This document shows positions 36,989 to 46,676 of a stretch of 64,000 nucleotides of DNA, in pieces. The notes under the pieces were generated by a model. That model made no database searches. It saw nothing but the letters and a program-made list of their open reading frames with translations, and was not told where the DNA came from. The DNA comes from Zoogloeaceae bacterium G21618-S1 (lineage in GTDB: Bacteria > Pseudomonadota > Gammaproteobacteria > Burkholderiales > Rhodocyclaceae). The stretch covers positions 285,777-349,776 of the forward strand of contig JAPWHF010000004.1 in the NCBI GenBank assembly GCA_027214125.1, given 5' to 3'. The position numbers and the translations under genes were made by a program. The first letter of the stretch is position 1. The number at the start of each line of letters is the position of its first letter.

Positions 36989-38683
36989 TCAGGCGCGCTT
37001 CTTTACATCCGTATCCAGCCCGACGCGCTGCTCAAGCTGATTCACTGCCGAGACAATCGCCTTGACCGAAGCGGTAACGATACTGCCGTCGATCCCGACC
37101 CCGAACACCGTGCCAGCTGCGCCCTCACCCTGCAACTCGATGAAGGCCACCGCGCGCGCATCGGAGCCCTGACCAATCGCCCGCTCCTCGTAACCGAGCA
37201 AACGCGCGTCGGGCGCCAGCGCATGCAGCGCCGCATCGATCGGCCCGTTGCCGATACCGCGCAAGGCTTCTTGCTGACCGCCGCGCGTCACCCCCATCTG
37301 GATGCCCTGCTGATCGCCGTGCTCAAACAGATGATGTTCAGCATAGGCCACCCGCTCGCTGTTTTCGAGGTAGGTTTCGGTAAAGATGGTCCACAAGTCC
37401 TCGGCCCGCATCTCTCGACCGGTGTCGTCAGTGACCGCCTGCACGGCATTCGAGAACGCCACCTGCAAGCGCCGCGGCATCACCAGTCCATATTCGGCCT
37501 CAAGCAGATAGGCGATGCCGCCCTTGCCCGACTGGCTATTCACCCGGATCACCGACTCGTAGCTGCGCCCCAAGTCGGCCGGGTCCACCGGCAAGTAAGG
37601 CACCGCCCAGGGCGTGCCCGGTTGCTGCACGGCCAGGCCTTTCTTGATCGCGTCCTGATGCGAGCCCGAAAAGGCGGTAAACACCAGATCGCCGACATAG
37701 GGATGACGCGGGTGGATCGGCAACTGGGTGCAGTGCTCGACGGTCCGGGCGATCTCGTTGATACATGAAAAATCGAGCCCAGGATGCACGCCCTGGCTGT
37801 AAAGATTGAGCGCCAGCGTCACGAGGTCGACGTTGCCCGTGCGCTCGCCGTTGCCGAACAGGCAGCCTTCAACACGATCGGCGCCGGCCATCACCGCCAG
37901 CTCGGCCGCCGCCACGGCGGTACCGCGGTCATTGTGCGGATGCACCGACAAGACCACCGCATCGCGCCGGTCGAGGTGGCGGCTCATCCATTCGATCTGG
38001 TCGGCGTAGATATTTGGCGTACTCATCTCCACTGTGGCCGGCAAATTGATGATGCAGGGGTGCTCGGGCGTAGGCGACCATTCGGCAATCACTGCGTTGC
38101 ACACCTCGACCGCAAACTCGAGTTCGGTGCCGGTAAACACCTCCGGGCTGTACTGGAAGACAAACTCGGTGTCCGGCTGCTCGGCGGCCAACTCGCGGAT
38201 CAGCCGTGCATGCTCGACCGCAATCTGCTTCACGCCGGCGCGGTCCTGGTCAAACACGATGCGACGGAAGTTCGGCGCCGTGGCGTTATAAACATGGATG
38301 ATCGCGCGACGCGCACCGCGCACCGATTCGAAGGTGCGACGCACCAAGGACTCGCGCGCCTGGGTCAGTACCTCGATGGTCACATCGTCGGGTATCTCGT
38401 TGTTCTCGATCAGCGAGCGGACAAAGTCGAAATCGGTCTGGCTGGCCGAAGGAAAGGCAACTTCGATTTCCTTGAAACCGGCCGCCACCAGTGTTTTGAA
38501 CATGCGCAGCTTGCGCTCGGCATTCATCGGCTCGAACAAGGCCTGATTGCCGTCCCGCAGGTCGGTACTCATCCAGACCGGCGGACGCGTCAATGTCGCA
38601 TCGGGCCAGGTGCGATCGTGCAAGGGTCGCCCCCCCGGGAATGGGTTGAAGGCGGGGTATTTTTGACTCGGGTCGTTCAACAT
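36989..38683 (-). CDS. leuA: 2-isopropylmalate synthase, long LeuA2 type
   Basis: The product has 564 residues. The catalytic HMGL-like barrel has the divalent-metal Asp in [11 protein letters not shown] near residue 42 and the metal HxH in [10 protein letters not shown]. The C-terminal LeuA dimer/regulatory domain (about 430-560) ends in the part that binds leucine in the family. It condenses acetyl-CoA and 2-oxoisovalerate in leucine biosynthesis. The long (about 560-residue) type is common in proteobacteria and actinobacteria. A leucine-rich short open frame lies about 220 bases upstream. Confidence 0.96.
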   Translation of the reverse strand: MLNDPSQKYPAFNPFPGGRPLHDRTWPDATLTRPPVWMSTDLRDGNQALFEPMNAERKLRMFKTLVAAGFKEIEVAFPSASQTDFDFVRSLIENNEIPDDVTIEVLTQARESLVRRTFESVRGARRAIIHVYNATAPNFRRIVFDQDRAGVKQIAVEHARLIRELAAEQPDTEFVFQYSPEVFTGTELEFAVEVCNAVIAEWSPTPEHPCIINLPATVEMSTPNIYADQIEWMSRHLDRRDAVVLSVHPHNDRGTAVAAAELAVMAGADRVEGCLFGNGERTGNVDLVTLALNLYSQGVHPGLDFSCINEIARTVEHCTQLPIHPRHPYVGDLVFTAFSGSHQDAIKKGLAVQQPGTPWAVPYLPVDPADLGRSYESVIRVNSQSGKGGIAYLLEAEYGLVMPRRLQVAFSNAVQAVTDDTGREMRAEDLWTIFTETYLENSERVAYAEHHLFEHGDQQGIQMGVTRGGQQEALRGIGNGPIDAALHALAPDARLLGYEERAIGQGSDARAVAFIELQGEGAAGTVFGVGIDGSIVTASVKAIVSAVNQLEQRVGLDTDVKKRA

Positions 38684-38900
38684 CGGAAATCACTCCTCGA
38701 TTTTTGCAAAACATCATTCGAATTCGGGTGGCCGACAGGGCAACCGGGCGGCCACGGCTTCGCGGCCCGGTCACCGGTCAGCAGTCGCAGATCAAATCGA
38801 GGGTTCGGAAGCATGGTCGCTCCAGGGGCGCAAGGCGCCAGACATGGCATCACACCGCTCGATGAGCGGCGGCGGGGTCACAACAGGAAGGGGGTATAAG
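38684..38900 (-). other. Leader region between the leuA leader peptide and leuA
   Basis: This gene-free minus-strand stretch of about 217 bases holds a GC-rich hairpin at about 38738-38766, with CCGGGC and GCCCGG as outer arms. TTGCCC follows rather than a clean T-run, so it is only a possible attenuator. Another hairpin, CGCTCATCGAGCG, sits near 38856-38868. Confidence 0.4.
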
Positions 38901-38999
38901 TTAGCTGCGCGGGGTGCGCAGCAGCAGACCCAGACCGCAGAGCGCGGTATGGCAGGCGACCATCGAGACGATGGCGAAGCGGGTCTGTTGCGAAGTCAT
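38901..38999 (-). CDS. Possible leuA leader peptide, 32 aa
   Basis: An ATG at 38999 opens a 33-codon frame ending TAA at 38901-38903. The product begins MTSQQTRFAIVSMV and ends GLGLLLRTPRS. Four of five consecutive codons are leucine-rich (CTG GGT CTG CTG CTG). Position ahead of leuA and the leucine cluster fit a transcription attenuation leader. The ribosome site is weak. An alternative is a chance open frame in GC-rich DNA. Confidence 0.5.
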   Translation of the reverse strand: MTSQQTRFAIVSMVACHTALCGLGLLLRTPRS

Positions 39000-39056
39000 G
39001 GGTGCAAATTAACGGGCCGGGGTGTTGGCTGTCAAGACCCTGGCCCGCATTCGGGC

Positions 39057-39392
39057 TTAAATGCCGTTGATACCGGGGTACCAGGCGTCAACCAATTCGC
39101 CGACGCGATAGTCTGCCAAGCCCTTGGCGCCGGACAGCCACTGCTCGATGGCAGCGCGCTGCTCCGGGGTCACGGAGCCGCGCCCGGCGCAGCACACAAA
39201 ACCACTGTCGTCGCCGCCGCCGTAGATCAGCCCGGCCGGGTCGATGGCTTCGTTGAAGAAGGCCTCATAGAAGGCATCCACCGACGCGTCATCCGCCGCT
39301 TCGGGGAAGCTCAGATCGAGATCAAACCCCAGTTCCTTGAACTCACCAACGCACAACTTCTTGCGCAGGCGAGCACTACGCCGCTTACTCAT
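39057..39392 (-). CDS. yggL: YggL-family (DUF469) 50S ribosome-binding protein
   Basis: The product has 111 residues. The basic start MSKRRSARLRKKLCVGEFKELGFDLDLSFPE and the rest (AFYEAFFNEAIDPAGLIYGGGDDSGFVCCA, VGELVDAWYPGI) match YggL, a small protein that binds the 50S subunit in E. coli. No operon partner is apparent; the next gene upstream is an MFS transporter on the same strand, 40 bases away. Confidence 0.93.
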   Translation of the reverse strand: MSKRRSARLRKKLCVGEFKELGFDLDLSFPEAADDASVDAFYEAFFNEAIDPAGLIYGGGDDSGFVCCAGRGSVTPEQRAAIEQWLSGAKGLADYRVGELVDAWYPGINGI

Positions 39393-39432
39393 TCGGACAA
39401 ACTCCTGAATTACTGACTACGAAAAAACCGGC

Positions 39433-40665
39433 TCACGCCGGCTGTAGCCGAGGCTCGATGCGCGACTCACGGATGGGCAGGTTCGCCACCGCCGCCAGTG
39501 CTGCCAAGGCGATATCAGCGTACCACATCCACTGGTAGTCGCCGGTCTCGGCAATGGCGATACCGCCCAGCCACGCGCCCAGAAATCCGCCGATCTGATG
39601 GCTCAGCAAGGTCATGCCAAACAGCGTGGCGAGATAACGGGTGCCGAAGAGCTTGCCCACCACGCCCGCCGTGGGCGGCACCGTCGCCAGCCAGGTAAAA
39701 CCCAGACCTGCCGCGAAGATATAGAAGGTCATCTCCGTCTTGGGCGCAAGCAGATAGAGCCCCACCAACACAGCACGCGAAGCGTACATCCAGAACAGAA
39801 TGTATTTGCTGCGATAGTGCTGGACGCACCAACCGGCATAGAGACTGCCCGCGATATTGGCCAGCCCGATGATTGCCAGCGACCAGCTCGCCACCTGCGC
39901 CGGCAGGCCGCACAGATCGACCTCTCCCGGCAAATGAGTGACCAGAAAGGCAATATGAAAACCGCAGGTAAAGAAGCCGGCATGCACCAGCAGGTAGCTG
40001 CGATCACGAAACGCATCGCTCAGCGTGGCGCGCATGCCCCGCTCGGGCGGCGGCGCCTCGGTCGCGCTCACGGTGGCAACCGGCGCTGGCCGCCCGCGAA
40101 GCACCCGCGCCATCGGCAAGGCGGCCAGCGTGATCACGGCCAGCGAGTACATCGCGCCCATCCAGCCGAACACACCAATCAGTTTCTGCATCAGCGGCGC
40201 AAACACAAACTGCCCGAAGGAGCCGCCGGCGTTGATCACCCCGGAGGCCATGCCGCGGCGATGCGCCGGCAAGCGCTGCGACGCGGCGCCGATCAACACC
40301 GAAAAGCTGCCGGCCCCCGAGCCGGCCGCCATCAGAAAGCCGATCGAAAAGACCATACCGATGCTCGACTCCATCATCGGTGTGAGGGCCGCGCCGGCGG
40401 CCATCAGGATGATGCCAACCGCCAGCGCCCGCCCCGGACCGTAGCGGTCAGCCACCGCCCCGGCCACCGGCTGAATCGCCCCCCACACAAACTGCGCCAC
40501 CGCCATGGCAAAACTGATGGCGGTGATGCCCAGCCCGGTCGAGGTGTTAATCGGCGACACGAACAGGCCGAGCGTCTGCCGTCCGCCCATGGTGATCGCC
40601 AGCAGGCCAGCCGCCGCCAGCACCAGGCCCCATTGCCGCATTTCAGGATCGTCGCGCCAGCGCAT
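39433..40665 (-). CDS. Major facilitator superfamily transporter
   Basis: The product has 410 residues with about twelve membrane helices. MFS signatures are seen in the loop after the second helix (VADRYGPGRALAVG) and the second half (YRSKYILFWMYASRAV). It is related to the oxalate/formate-type or monocarboxylate-type permeases of this superfamily, but the substrate is not certain. It starts two bases after a MarR gene on the same strand, so MarR most likely controls it. Confidence 0.9.
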   Translation of the reverse strand: MRWRDDPEMRQWGLVLAAAGLLAITMGGRQTLGLFVSPINTSTGLGITAISFAMAVAQFVWGAIQPVAGAVADRYGPGRALAVGIILMAAGAALTPMMESSIGMVFSIGFLMAAGSGAGSFSVLIGAASQRLPAHRRGMASGVINAGGSFGQFVFAPLMQKLIGVFGWMGAMYSLAVITLAALPMARVLRGRPAPVATVSATEAPPPERGMRATLSDAFRDRSYLLVHAGFFTCGFHIAFLVTHLPGEVDLCGLPAQVASWSLAIIGLANIAGSLYAGWCVQHYRSKYILFWMYASRAVLVGLYLLAPKTEMTFYIFAAGLGFTWLATVPPTAGVVGKLFGTRYLATLFGMTLLSHQIGGFLGAWLGGIAIAETGDYQWMWYADIALAALAAVANLPIRESRIEPRLQPA

Positions 40666-40667
40666 AC

Positions 40668-41114
40668 TCAGTTGTCCTCGGGGAGAGCCGGTTTCAGGCG
40701 CTGCAGCGCCGCTTCCAGGGTCAGATTCAATTCGGCCACAAAGTCGCGGTCCATCACCGCCTCCAGTTCAAGCTGCGCGCGCGCCCACACCTCGCGGGCA
40801 CGCGCACGCAGTACAACGCCCTCCGGGGTCAGCGCAAGCAAGCGCTGGCGGGCATCCGCGCCGGGGGTCTGAACAATCCACCCCGCCGCCACCAGCGGCT
40901 TGATCCCGCGGGTCAGCGTGGTGCGATCCATTTCCAGCTTCTCGGCCAGAACCTGCAGCGGCTGCGGTTCAGGTTCGAGATGTGCGAGCACCGAATACTG
41001 CGTCAGGCGCAACCCGACCGTACGCAGATACTGCTCATAGAAAACCGTCACCCGCCGCGTCAGACGGCGAAGCCGGGCGCCGGTGCAGGCCAGCGGCGGC
41101 AACGACGCGATCAT
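40668..41114 (-). CDS. MarR-family transcriptional regulator
   Basis: The product has 148 residues. The winged-helix core is RLTQYSVLAHLEPEPQPLQVLAEKLEMDRTTLTRGIKPLVAAGWIV followed by the wing DARQRLLALTPEG. The N- and C-terminal helices form the usual dimer interface. It is immediately upstream of the MFS transporter, which suggests an efflux or uptake system induced by a small aromatic or lipophilic compound. Confidence 0.93.
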   Translation of the reverse strand: MIASLPPLACTGARLRRLTRRVTVFYEQYLRTVGLRLTQYSVLAHLEPEPQPLQVLAEKLEMDRTTLTRGIKPLVAAGWIVQTPGADARQRLLALTPEGVVLRARAREVWARAQLELEAVMDRDFVAELNLTLEAALQRLKPALPEDN

Positions 41115-41181
41115 GGCTGAATTCTCAATAGGTGCATATGCACGTTATAGCGTACGCCCGCCCATTGGGCGAGGACACTTT

Positions 41182-41727
41182 CTACGCGATATCGCGCCAG
41201 GTGTCCGGTTCAACGCTCACGCAGCCATGGTCGCCGGACACCGCCAGAATGCCGTCCTGCACCGTAATCTGCCAGGCCGTGGTGCGCACCAGCGACGCAG
41301 ACAGCGTTTTGAGTTCAGATTCGGGGAAGGCGATCACCTCAAGCTTTCGCAAGCGCACCAACTCGCGCTGCACGCCCTGCCACCACAACAACGAAGACGC
41401 CCCGGCATAAGGATGAATCGTCACCCGATCAGCCCGCCCCGCGGCCTTGATGATGCGACGCGCATCCGGCTGACCGACATCGATCCAGCGCTCGATCCGC
41501 CCGTCCAGACTGGCCAGGCACAGATCCGGCTCATCCGGATCGCACAGCGCGCTGGTCATCGACAGGCGCTCATCGGCCTGACGGGCAAAGGCCAGCACCC
41601 GCGACACCAGCCGCACATCGGTCTCGGAGGGGTGGCGCGCCAGGGTCAGCGCGTGGTCAGCATAGTAGTGACGATCCAGATCCGCGACCTGCAGCTGAAA
41701 CTTGAAAACGGTGGATTTGAGTGCCAT
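41182..41727 (-). CDS. yaeQ: YaeQ-family protein
   Basis: The product is 181 residues from ATG 41727. The frame extends to 41856, but family members begin at MALKSTVFKFQLQVADLDRHYY as here. The YaeQ fold is related to restriction-endonuclease-like PD-(D/E)XK proteins; the region LCLASLDGRIERWIDVGQPDARRIIKAAGRA is the conserved core. Despite early reports of a haemolysin-suppressing role, the function remains unclear. It is divergent from rhlE. Confidence 0.93.
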   Translation of the reverse strand: MALKSTVFKFQLQVADLDRHYYADHALTLARHPSETDVRLVSRVLAFARQADERLSMTSALCDPDEPDLCLASLDGRIERWIDVGQPDARRIIKAAGRADRVTIHPYAGASSLLWWQGVQRELVRLRKLEVIAFPESELKTLSASLVRTTAWQITVQDGILAVSGDHGCVSVEPDTWRDIA

Positions 41728-41981
41728 GCCAGCGCCGCCCCGGGAAAAGGCGACATGGTACGCAGATGCGGCCGCAATGGAATGCCGCACCGCAAAATAA
41801 TCCCCAATAGCAAGGCGATATCCGTTATCATCCGGCCTCCCGTACGCGTCGACCAATCAGCGTACCGGCCAGAATCATTCAACCTGGGCGCAGCGATACA
41901 ACGTACGCACGCCCACTTCCCCCGCCAGCCTTGATTGGTGTCGCTCAACACAGCGACAGGCCGTCGCTGGAGCAGAACACA

Positions 41982-43373
41982 ATGCAATCCGAAAACACCT
42001 TTGCCGCCCTTGGGCTGGCAGAACCCCTTTTGCGCGCCCTGACCGACGCAGGCTACACCACCCCCACCCCGATTCAGACCAAGGGGATTCCGGCAGTGAT
42101 GGCCGGTGGCGACCTGCTCGCCGCCGCCCAGACCGGCACCGGCAAGACCGCCAGCTTCGCGCTGCCGATCCTGCACCGTCTGATGGAAACCGCCCAGCGC
42201 ACCCGTACCGGTCGCCCGCGCGCCCTCATCCTGACCCCGACCCGCGAACTCGCGGCGCAGGTCGATGAGTCGGTCCGCACCTACGGCCAGCACCTGCCGC
42301 TGCGCTCCTTCGCGGTGTATGGCGGCGTGAGTGTGTTCGGCCAGAGCAAGGCCCTGCGTCGCCCGGTCGATATCCTGGTCGCCACACCCGGCCGCCTGCT
42401 CGACCACATCAACCAGGGCAACCTGAGCCTGTCGGACATCGAGATCCTGGTGCTGGACGAAGCCGACCGCATGCTCGACATGGGCTTCATCCGTGACATC
42501 CGAAAGATCATGGACAAGATGCCGGCCAAGCGCCAGAACCTGCTGTTCTCGGCCACCTTCAACGACGACATCCGTGGTCTGGCCAACAGCCTGCTGACCA
42601 ACCCGGTCAGCGTCGATGTGGCGCCGCGCAATACCACTGCCGAGCGAGTCGACCAGTCGCTGATGATGGTCCCGCAGAGCGGCAAGCGTGATCTGCTGAT
42701 CCACCTCATCCAGGAACAGCAGTGGTTCCAGGTGCTGGTGTTCAGCCGCACCAAGCACGGCGCGGACCGCCTGTCCGAACAGCTCACCCGCGCCGGTATC
42801 CCGACCGCGGCCCTGCACGGCAACAAGGCACAGAACGCCCGCACCCGCGCACTGGACCAGTTCAAGCGCGGCAAGCTGCAAGTGCTGGTCGCCACCGACA
42901 TCGCCGCCCGCGGCATCGACGTGGATTCGCTGCCGATGGTGGTGAACTTCGAACTGCCGAACGTGCCGGAAGACTATGTGCACCGGATCGGCCGCACCGG
43001 TCGTGCCGGCGCCGAAGGCAAGGCCGTGTCACTGGTCTGCCCGGACAACGAGATGAAGCAATTGCGCGCCATCGAGCGGGTCATCAATGCGCCCATCGAG
43101 CGCGTCGTGGTCGCCGGCTTCACGGTCGACGAGACCCGCGCACGCCAGCGACCGCCGCGTGACGCCAACGCCCCGTCACAGCGCAATGGTCATCGCCATG
43201 GCCGTGCCAATCCGGATAGCCAGAACACCCGCAATGCCGATGGCAAGCGTGCCCCGCACCCGCAGCGCGCCCCGCGCGACGCACAGGGACAAGGCCGCAA
43301 CAAGCCAGCTGCCCGGGGCCAGGGCGCTCAGGGCCGTGACGCCCGTCCGCGTCGCTTCGGCAACTCGGACTAA
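41982..43373 (+). CDS. rhlE: DEAD-box RNA helicase, RhlE type
   Basis: The product is 463 residues from ATG 41982, with GGAG 11 bases upstream. Motifs in order: Q motif (TPTPIQ), motif I AQTGTGKT at 49-56, PTRELA, DEAD, SAT, and [11 protein letters not shown] basic, low-complexity tail rich in Arg, Gln and Pro (about 385-463) should bind RNA. RhlE proteins assist ribosome assembly and RNA turnover. A strong terminator follows 30 bases after the stop. Confidence 0.96.
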   Translation: MQSENTFAALGLAEPLLRALTDAGYTTPTPIQTKGIPAVMAGGDLLAAAQTGTGKTASFALPILHRLMETAQRTRTGRPRALILTPTRELAAQVDESVRTYGQHLPLRSFAVYGGVSVFGQSKALRRPVDILVATPGRLLDHINQGNLSLSDIEILVLDEADRMLDMGFIRDIRKIMDKMPAKRQNLLFSATFNDDIRGLANSLLTNPVSVDVAPRNTTAERVDQSLMMVPQSGKRDLLIHLIQEQQWFQVLVFSRTKHGADRLSEQLTRAGIPTAALHGNKAQNARTRALDQFKRGKLQVLVATDIAARGIDVDSLPMVVNFELPNVPEDYVHRIGRTGRAGAEGKAVSLVCPDNEMKQLRAIERVINAPIERVVVAGFTVDETRARQRPPRDANAPSQRNGHRHGRANPDSQNTRNADGKRAPHPQRAPRDAQGQGRNKPAARGQGAQGRDARPRRFGNSD

Positions 43374-43403
43374 GCGTCGGGCAGCAAGACGCTGCTCACC
43401 TTG

Positions 43404-43440
43404 AACACACACGCCGGCCCTTGCGCCGGCGTGTGTGTTT
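43404..43440 (+). terminator. Terminator of rhlE
   Basis: Long arms ACACACGCCGGC and GCCGGCGTGTGT have a short loop and are followed by TTT on the plus strand. Confidence 0.9.
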
Positions 43441-43468
43441 CCACAGTCGCGGAAAATGGAATTGAGCC

Positions 43469-43497
43469 CATACGGCTGCGTATGTTCGCGTTATACT
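43469..43497 (+). promoter_or_regulatory. Promoter and inverted repeat before the CoA-transferase gene
   Basis: CATAC-GGCTGC-GTATG (43469-43484) is an inverted repeat with a six-base spacer. Seven bases further, TATACT (43492-43497) looks like a -10 hexamer, so the repeat would cover the -35 region. The same CATAC-N6-GTATG repeat is present between yjcH-actP and the crotonase gene. Activator binding is one reading. Confidence 0.55.
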
Positions 43498-43543
43498 CCC
43501 CGGTAGATGCTGCAATGCACACATTTACGGAGGGAGCCGTGAA

Positions 43544-44839
43544 ATGAACCATCTCGAGCACTACACGCAGAAAACCTGCACCGCCACTGACGCCATCGCC
43601 CTGGTGCGCGACGGCGACACCATTATCGTCCCGACCGGCGTAGGCGAGCCACCAGCACTGCTCACCGCCTTGTCGGACCAGCGCCGATCACTGCACGGCG
43701 TCGTGGTCAGCCAGATCCTGCCACTGCGCAAATTCGATTATTTCGACGAAACCACACTCGACCACGTTCGTCACAGCGCCTACTTTTTCGGCGGCGCATC
43801 GCGCCCCGGCGGGCAGGCCGGCTGGATCGACTTTGTGCCGGCGTATTTCTCGGAACTGCCGCAACTGATCGAACGCGGTCTGACACCGGCGGATGTCGTT
43901 TTTACACTCGCCTCGCCCATGGACGAGCATGGCTACTTCTCGCTCGCGCTGGCGCCCGACTACACCATGGCTGCCGTCAAAAAGGCGCGCGCGATCGTAC
44001 TGGAGGTCAATCCGAATGTGCCCTTCGCCTTCGGGCCGTGCCATGTACACATCTCCCAGGTCAGCGCCCTGGTCGAAAGCCAGGACCCGCTGCTCGAGGT
44101 CGGCCTGCCCGAGATCGGCCCGGTACAGGAAGCCATCGGCAAATATGTGGCGGAGCTGATCGACGACGGCTCGACGCTGCAGATCGGCTATGGCGGCATC
44201 CCCGATGCCGTGGTGATGCAGCTCAAGCACAAGCACGACTTGGGCATTCACACCGAGATGATCGGCGACGGCATTCTGACGCTGCTCGAAGCCGGCGCGG
44301 TGACCAACCGTAAGAAAACCTTCATGCCCGGCAAGATGGTGGCGACCTTCGGGCTGGGCTCGCAGAAGCTCTATCGCTTCATGCATCGCAACCCGGCGCT
44401 GGAGATGCACCCGGTCGAATTCACCAACGACCCGTACATCGCGGCACAAAACGACCGGCTGATCGCCATCAACGCCACCATGCAGATCGACATGCTCGGT
44501 CAGTGCGGTTCGGAGAGCCTGGGCACCCTGCCGTATTCGGGCACCGGCGGTCAGGTCGATTTCGTCCGCGCGGCCAATCGCTCGCGGGACGGCAAGGCCT
44601 TCATCGTGCTGCCTTCGACGGCCAAGGGCGGCAGCATCTCGCGCATCGTGCCGACACTGACACCGGGCACCCATGTCACCACCAGCAAGAACGACATCAA
44701 CTATGTGGTGACCGAGTATGGCGTGGCGCAACTGCGGGGCAAAAGCGCCCACCAGCGCTGCGACGCGCTGATCAACATCGCCCACCCGGACTTCCGGGGG
44801 GAACTGCGCGAGCAGGCTCGGGCGCTGAAGCTGCGCTGA
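43544..44839 (+). CDS. Acetyl-CoA hydrolase/CoA-transferase family protein
   Basis: The product has 431 residues of the Cat1/Ach1/4-hydroxybutyrate CoA-transferase family. Family motifs are VPTGVGEPPALLTAL near the start, the adenine/CoA loop IGYGGIPDAVV, and the conserved QCGSESLGTLPYSGTGGQVDFVRAA, in which the Glu of SES is the likely CoA-ester nucleophile. A CoA-transferase role, for example succinyl-CoA:acetate, is favoured over simple hydrolysis. It has its own promoter region with an inverted repeat and stands alone. Confidence 0.9.
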   Translation: MNHLEHYTQKTCTATDAIALVRDGDTIIVPTGVGEPPALLTALSDQRRSLHGVVVSQILPLRKFDYFDETTLDHVRHSAYFFGGASRPGGQAGWIDFVPAYFSELPQLIERGLTPADVVFTLASPMDEHGYFSLALAPDYTMAAVKKARAIVLEVNPNVPFAFGPCHVHISQVSALVESQDPLLEVGLPEIGPVQEAIGKYVAELIDDGSTLQIGYGGIPDAVVMQLKHKHDLGIHTEMIGDGILTLLEAGAVTNRKKTFMPGKMVATFGLGSQKLYRFMHRNPALEMHPVEFTNDPYIAAQNDRLIAINATMQIDMLGQCGSESLGTLPYSGTGGQVDFVRAANRSRDGKAFIVLPSTAKGGSISRIVPTLTPGTHVTTSKNDINYVVTEYGVAQLRGKSAHQRCDALINIAHPDFRGELREQARALKLR

Positions 44840-44844
44840 GCCTC

Positions 44845-44878
44845 ACGCGGCCCACTCGCATCCGCGGGCGGGCCGCGT
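44845..44878. terminator. Bidirectional terminator between CoA-transferase and MaoC genes
   Basis: The arms ACGCGGCCC and GGGCCGCGT enclose a 16-base loop that itself contains a small stem. It lies between convergent genes ending at 44839 and 44887. Confidence 0.7.
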
Positions 44879-44886
44879 AAAACCAA

Positions 44887-45330
44887 TCAACCGCGCTTGG
44901 GCACCATGATCTCGGCTTCTCCGGTCAGCACCACGGTCTCGCCGACCGTGCACACCGTATCGAACAGCGCCTTGCGCTTTTCGGGCGTGAGCGACTTCAC
45001 GGTCACCCGTGCCACCACCGTGTCACCAATGCGCACCGGCGCCTTGAACTTCAGGGTCTGCGACAGATAGATGCAACCCGGGCCCGGCAAACGCGTACCG
45101 AAGACGGTGGAAATGAAACTCGCTGACAGCATGCCATGCGCAATGCGGCCACCAAACATCGACGCCGCGGCCAGCTCTTCATTGAGGTGCACCGGGTTCG
45201 TGTCGCCCGACACCCCGGCAAACAGCAGAATGTCGGCTTCGGTCACGGTGTGACCATAGGCGCCACTCATGCCGACGCTCAGGTCTTCAAAGCGGTGCCC
45301 GTAGAATTCTTCAAAATTGGTCTCAGCCAT
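44887..45330 (-). CDS. MaoC-family (R)-specific enoyl-CoA hydratase
   Basis: The product is 147 residues from ATG 45330, chosen by GGGAG seven bases upstream. The hot-dog hydratase signature is GVSGDTNPVHLNEELAAASMFGGRIAHGMLSA, in which Asp and His are the catalytic pair. The length matches PhaJ-type hydratases that feed (R)-3-hydroxyacyl-CoA into PHA synthesis. The same fold includes the separate oxepin-CoA hydrolase used when PaaN lacks its own MaoC domain, as is the case in this window. It is a monocistronic gene downstream of HU. Confidence 0.9.
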   Translation of the reverse strand: MAETNFEEFYGHRFEDLSVGMSGAYGHTVTEADILLFAGVSGDTNPVHLNEELAAASMFGGRIAHGMLSASFISTVFGTRLPGPGCIYLSQTLKFKAPVRIGDTVVARVTVKSLTPEKRKALFDTVCTVGETVVLTGEAEIMVPKRG

Positions 45331-45404
45331 CTGAGTGCTCCCTGTGGGTTGTGATCTTGATGCCATATTCTCAAGCGGCCTGATCGACGCGGGACGCATG
45401 GCAA

Positions 45405-45427
45405 GAAAAAACCCGGCCGAGGCCGGG
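45405..45427 (-). terminator. Terminator of the HU gene
   Basis: The arms CCCGGCC and GGCCGGG have a 2-base loop. A run of T follows on the minus strand, about 30 bases past the HU stop. Confidence 0.85.
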
Positions 45428-45454
45428 TCTTTCTGAACGACATAATCGCTGGGA

Positions 45455-45733
45455 TTACTTGCCGTTGACGGCGGCTTTCAGCGTCGCGCCAGCGGAGAAC
45501 TTCGGCACGCTGGAAGCGGCGATCTTGATGGTCGCGCCGGTCTGCGGGTTACGGCCGGTACGGGCAGCGCGCTTCGACACTTCGAAGGAGCCGAAACCCG
45601 TGAACGCCACTTTGCCGCCTTTGGCGAGCTCTTCCGCAATAATGTCGAGTACGGCGGACACAGCGCGGTCAGCTTGAGCGCGCGAAACGTCCATACGGTC
45701 GGCCAGCGCTTCGACGAATTCACCTTTGTTCAT
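45455..45733 (-). CDS. hupB: HU-family DNA-binding protein
   Basis: The product has 92 residues. The helical dimer part MNKGEFVEALADRMDVSRAQADRAVSAVLDIIAEEL is followed by the DNA-wrapping arm FGSFEVSKRAARTGRNPQTG and KIAASSVPKFSAGATLKAAV, a classical HU-beta sequence. It compacts and bends DNA. The 190-base AT-richer upstream region fits a strong promoter, although no hexamers are assigned. Confidence 0.95.
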   Translation of the reverse strand: MNKGEFVEALADRMDVSRAQADRAVSAVLDIIAEELAKGGKVAFTGFGSFEVSKRAARTGRNPQTGATIKIAASSVPKFSAGATLKAAVNGK

Positions 45734-45920
45734 GTTGATCCTCGGATAGGAGTGGAAGGGTTATTTCCTGCTGCCGATTCTAGCACCGAACATTCGAGCA
45801 ATGCGTCGCCGGATGCAAGGATTGACGCGGATTCAGGGATTTGGGACGCATATTTTTACGTGTTGTACGCGAACGTCAACCCGTGCATGTCAATTATTTT
45901 TTTTGTGCTGCAGCGCAGCA

Positions 45921-46676
45921 TCAATTATCAGTCACTGCGAGGCGGTCCTGGTGCTTGCCACCGAGTCCCAGGTAAGCCTCGATTACACGCGGGTCGTCAG
46001 CCAGTTGCCGTGCCGGGCCGCTCATCGCCACTTCCCCGGTTTCGAGCACATAGGCCTCGTCGGCAACTTGCAGTGCAGCACGTGCATTTTGTTCGACCAG
46101 CAGGATGGAAACGCCGCGTTTTCGCAATTCGCCGATGATCCGGAAGATTTCCCGAACGATGAGCGGCGCCAATCCGAGGCTGGGTTCATCGAGCATCAAC
46201 AGCTTGGGGCGGGCCATCAGGGCGCGACCGACCGCCAGCATCTGACGCTCACCACCCGACAGCGTGCCCGCCATCTGGCTGCGGCGCTCCTTGAGCCGCG
46301 GGAAGAGCGCGTACACCTCCTCCATGGTCCCGGCGTGGTCACGCAACCCCATGCGATAGCGCTGGAAAGCGCCGAGCACAAGATTGTCCTCGACGCTCAT
46401 TTCACCGAACAGCTCACGCTTCTCGGGCACCAGGTTCATCCCGCGCGAGACCATGCGTTCCACTTCAGGCACACGCTCGACGCCACCGTCGAACGTGATC
46501 TCGCCACGCGAAGGCAGCACGCCCATGATGGCCGACAGCAGCGTGGTCTTGCCCGCCCCGTTGGGGCCGATGACGGTCACGATCTGCCCCTCACCCACGG
46601 TCAGGTTGGCGTTGTGAAGTGCCTCGACCTTGCCATAGGACACACACAGATCCTTCACCTCCAGAATATTCGCCAT
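45921..46676 (-). CDS. livF: LIV-type ABC transporter ATP-binding protein
   Basis: The product is 251 residues from ATG 46676, one base into the upstream stop (TGATG). The Walker A motif GPNGAGKTT lies at 37-45, the ABC signature is [15 protein letters not shown], and Walker B is [13 protein letters not shown]. It is the second ATPase of the transporter and the last gene of the livK-livH-livMG-livF operon. Confidence 0.95.
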   Translation of the reverse strand: MANILEVKDLCVSYGKVEALHNANLTVGEGQIVTVIGPNGAGKTTLLSAIMGVLPSRGEITFDGGVERVPEVERMVSRGMNLVPEKRELFGEMSVEDNLVLGAFQRYRMGLRDHAGTMEEVYALFPRLKERRSQMAGTLSGGERQMLAVGRALMARPKLLMLDEPSLGLAPLIVREIFRIIGELRKRGVSILLVEQNARAALQVADEAYVLETGEVAMSGPARQLADDPRVIEAYLGLGGKHQDRLAVTDN

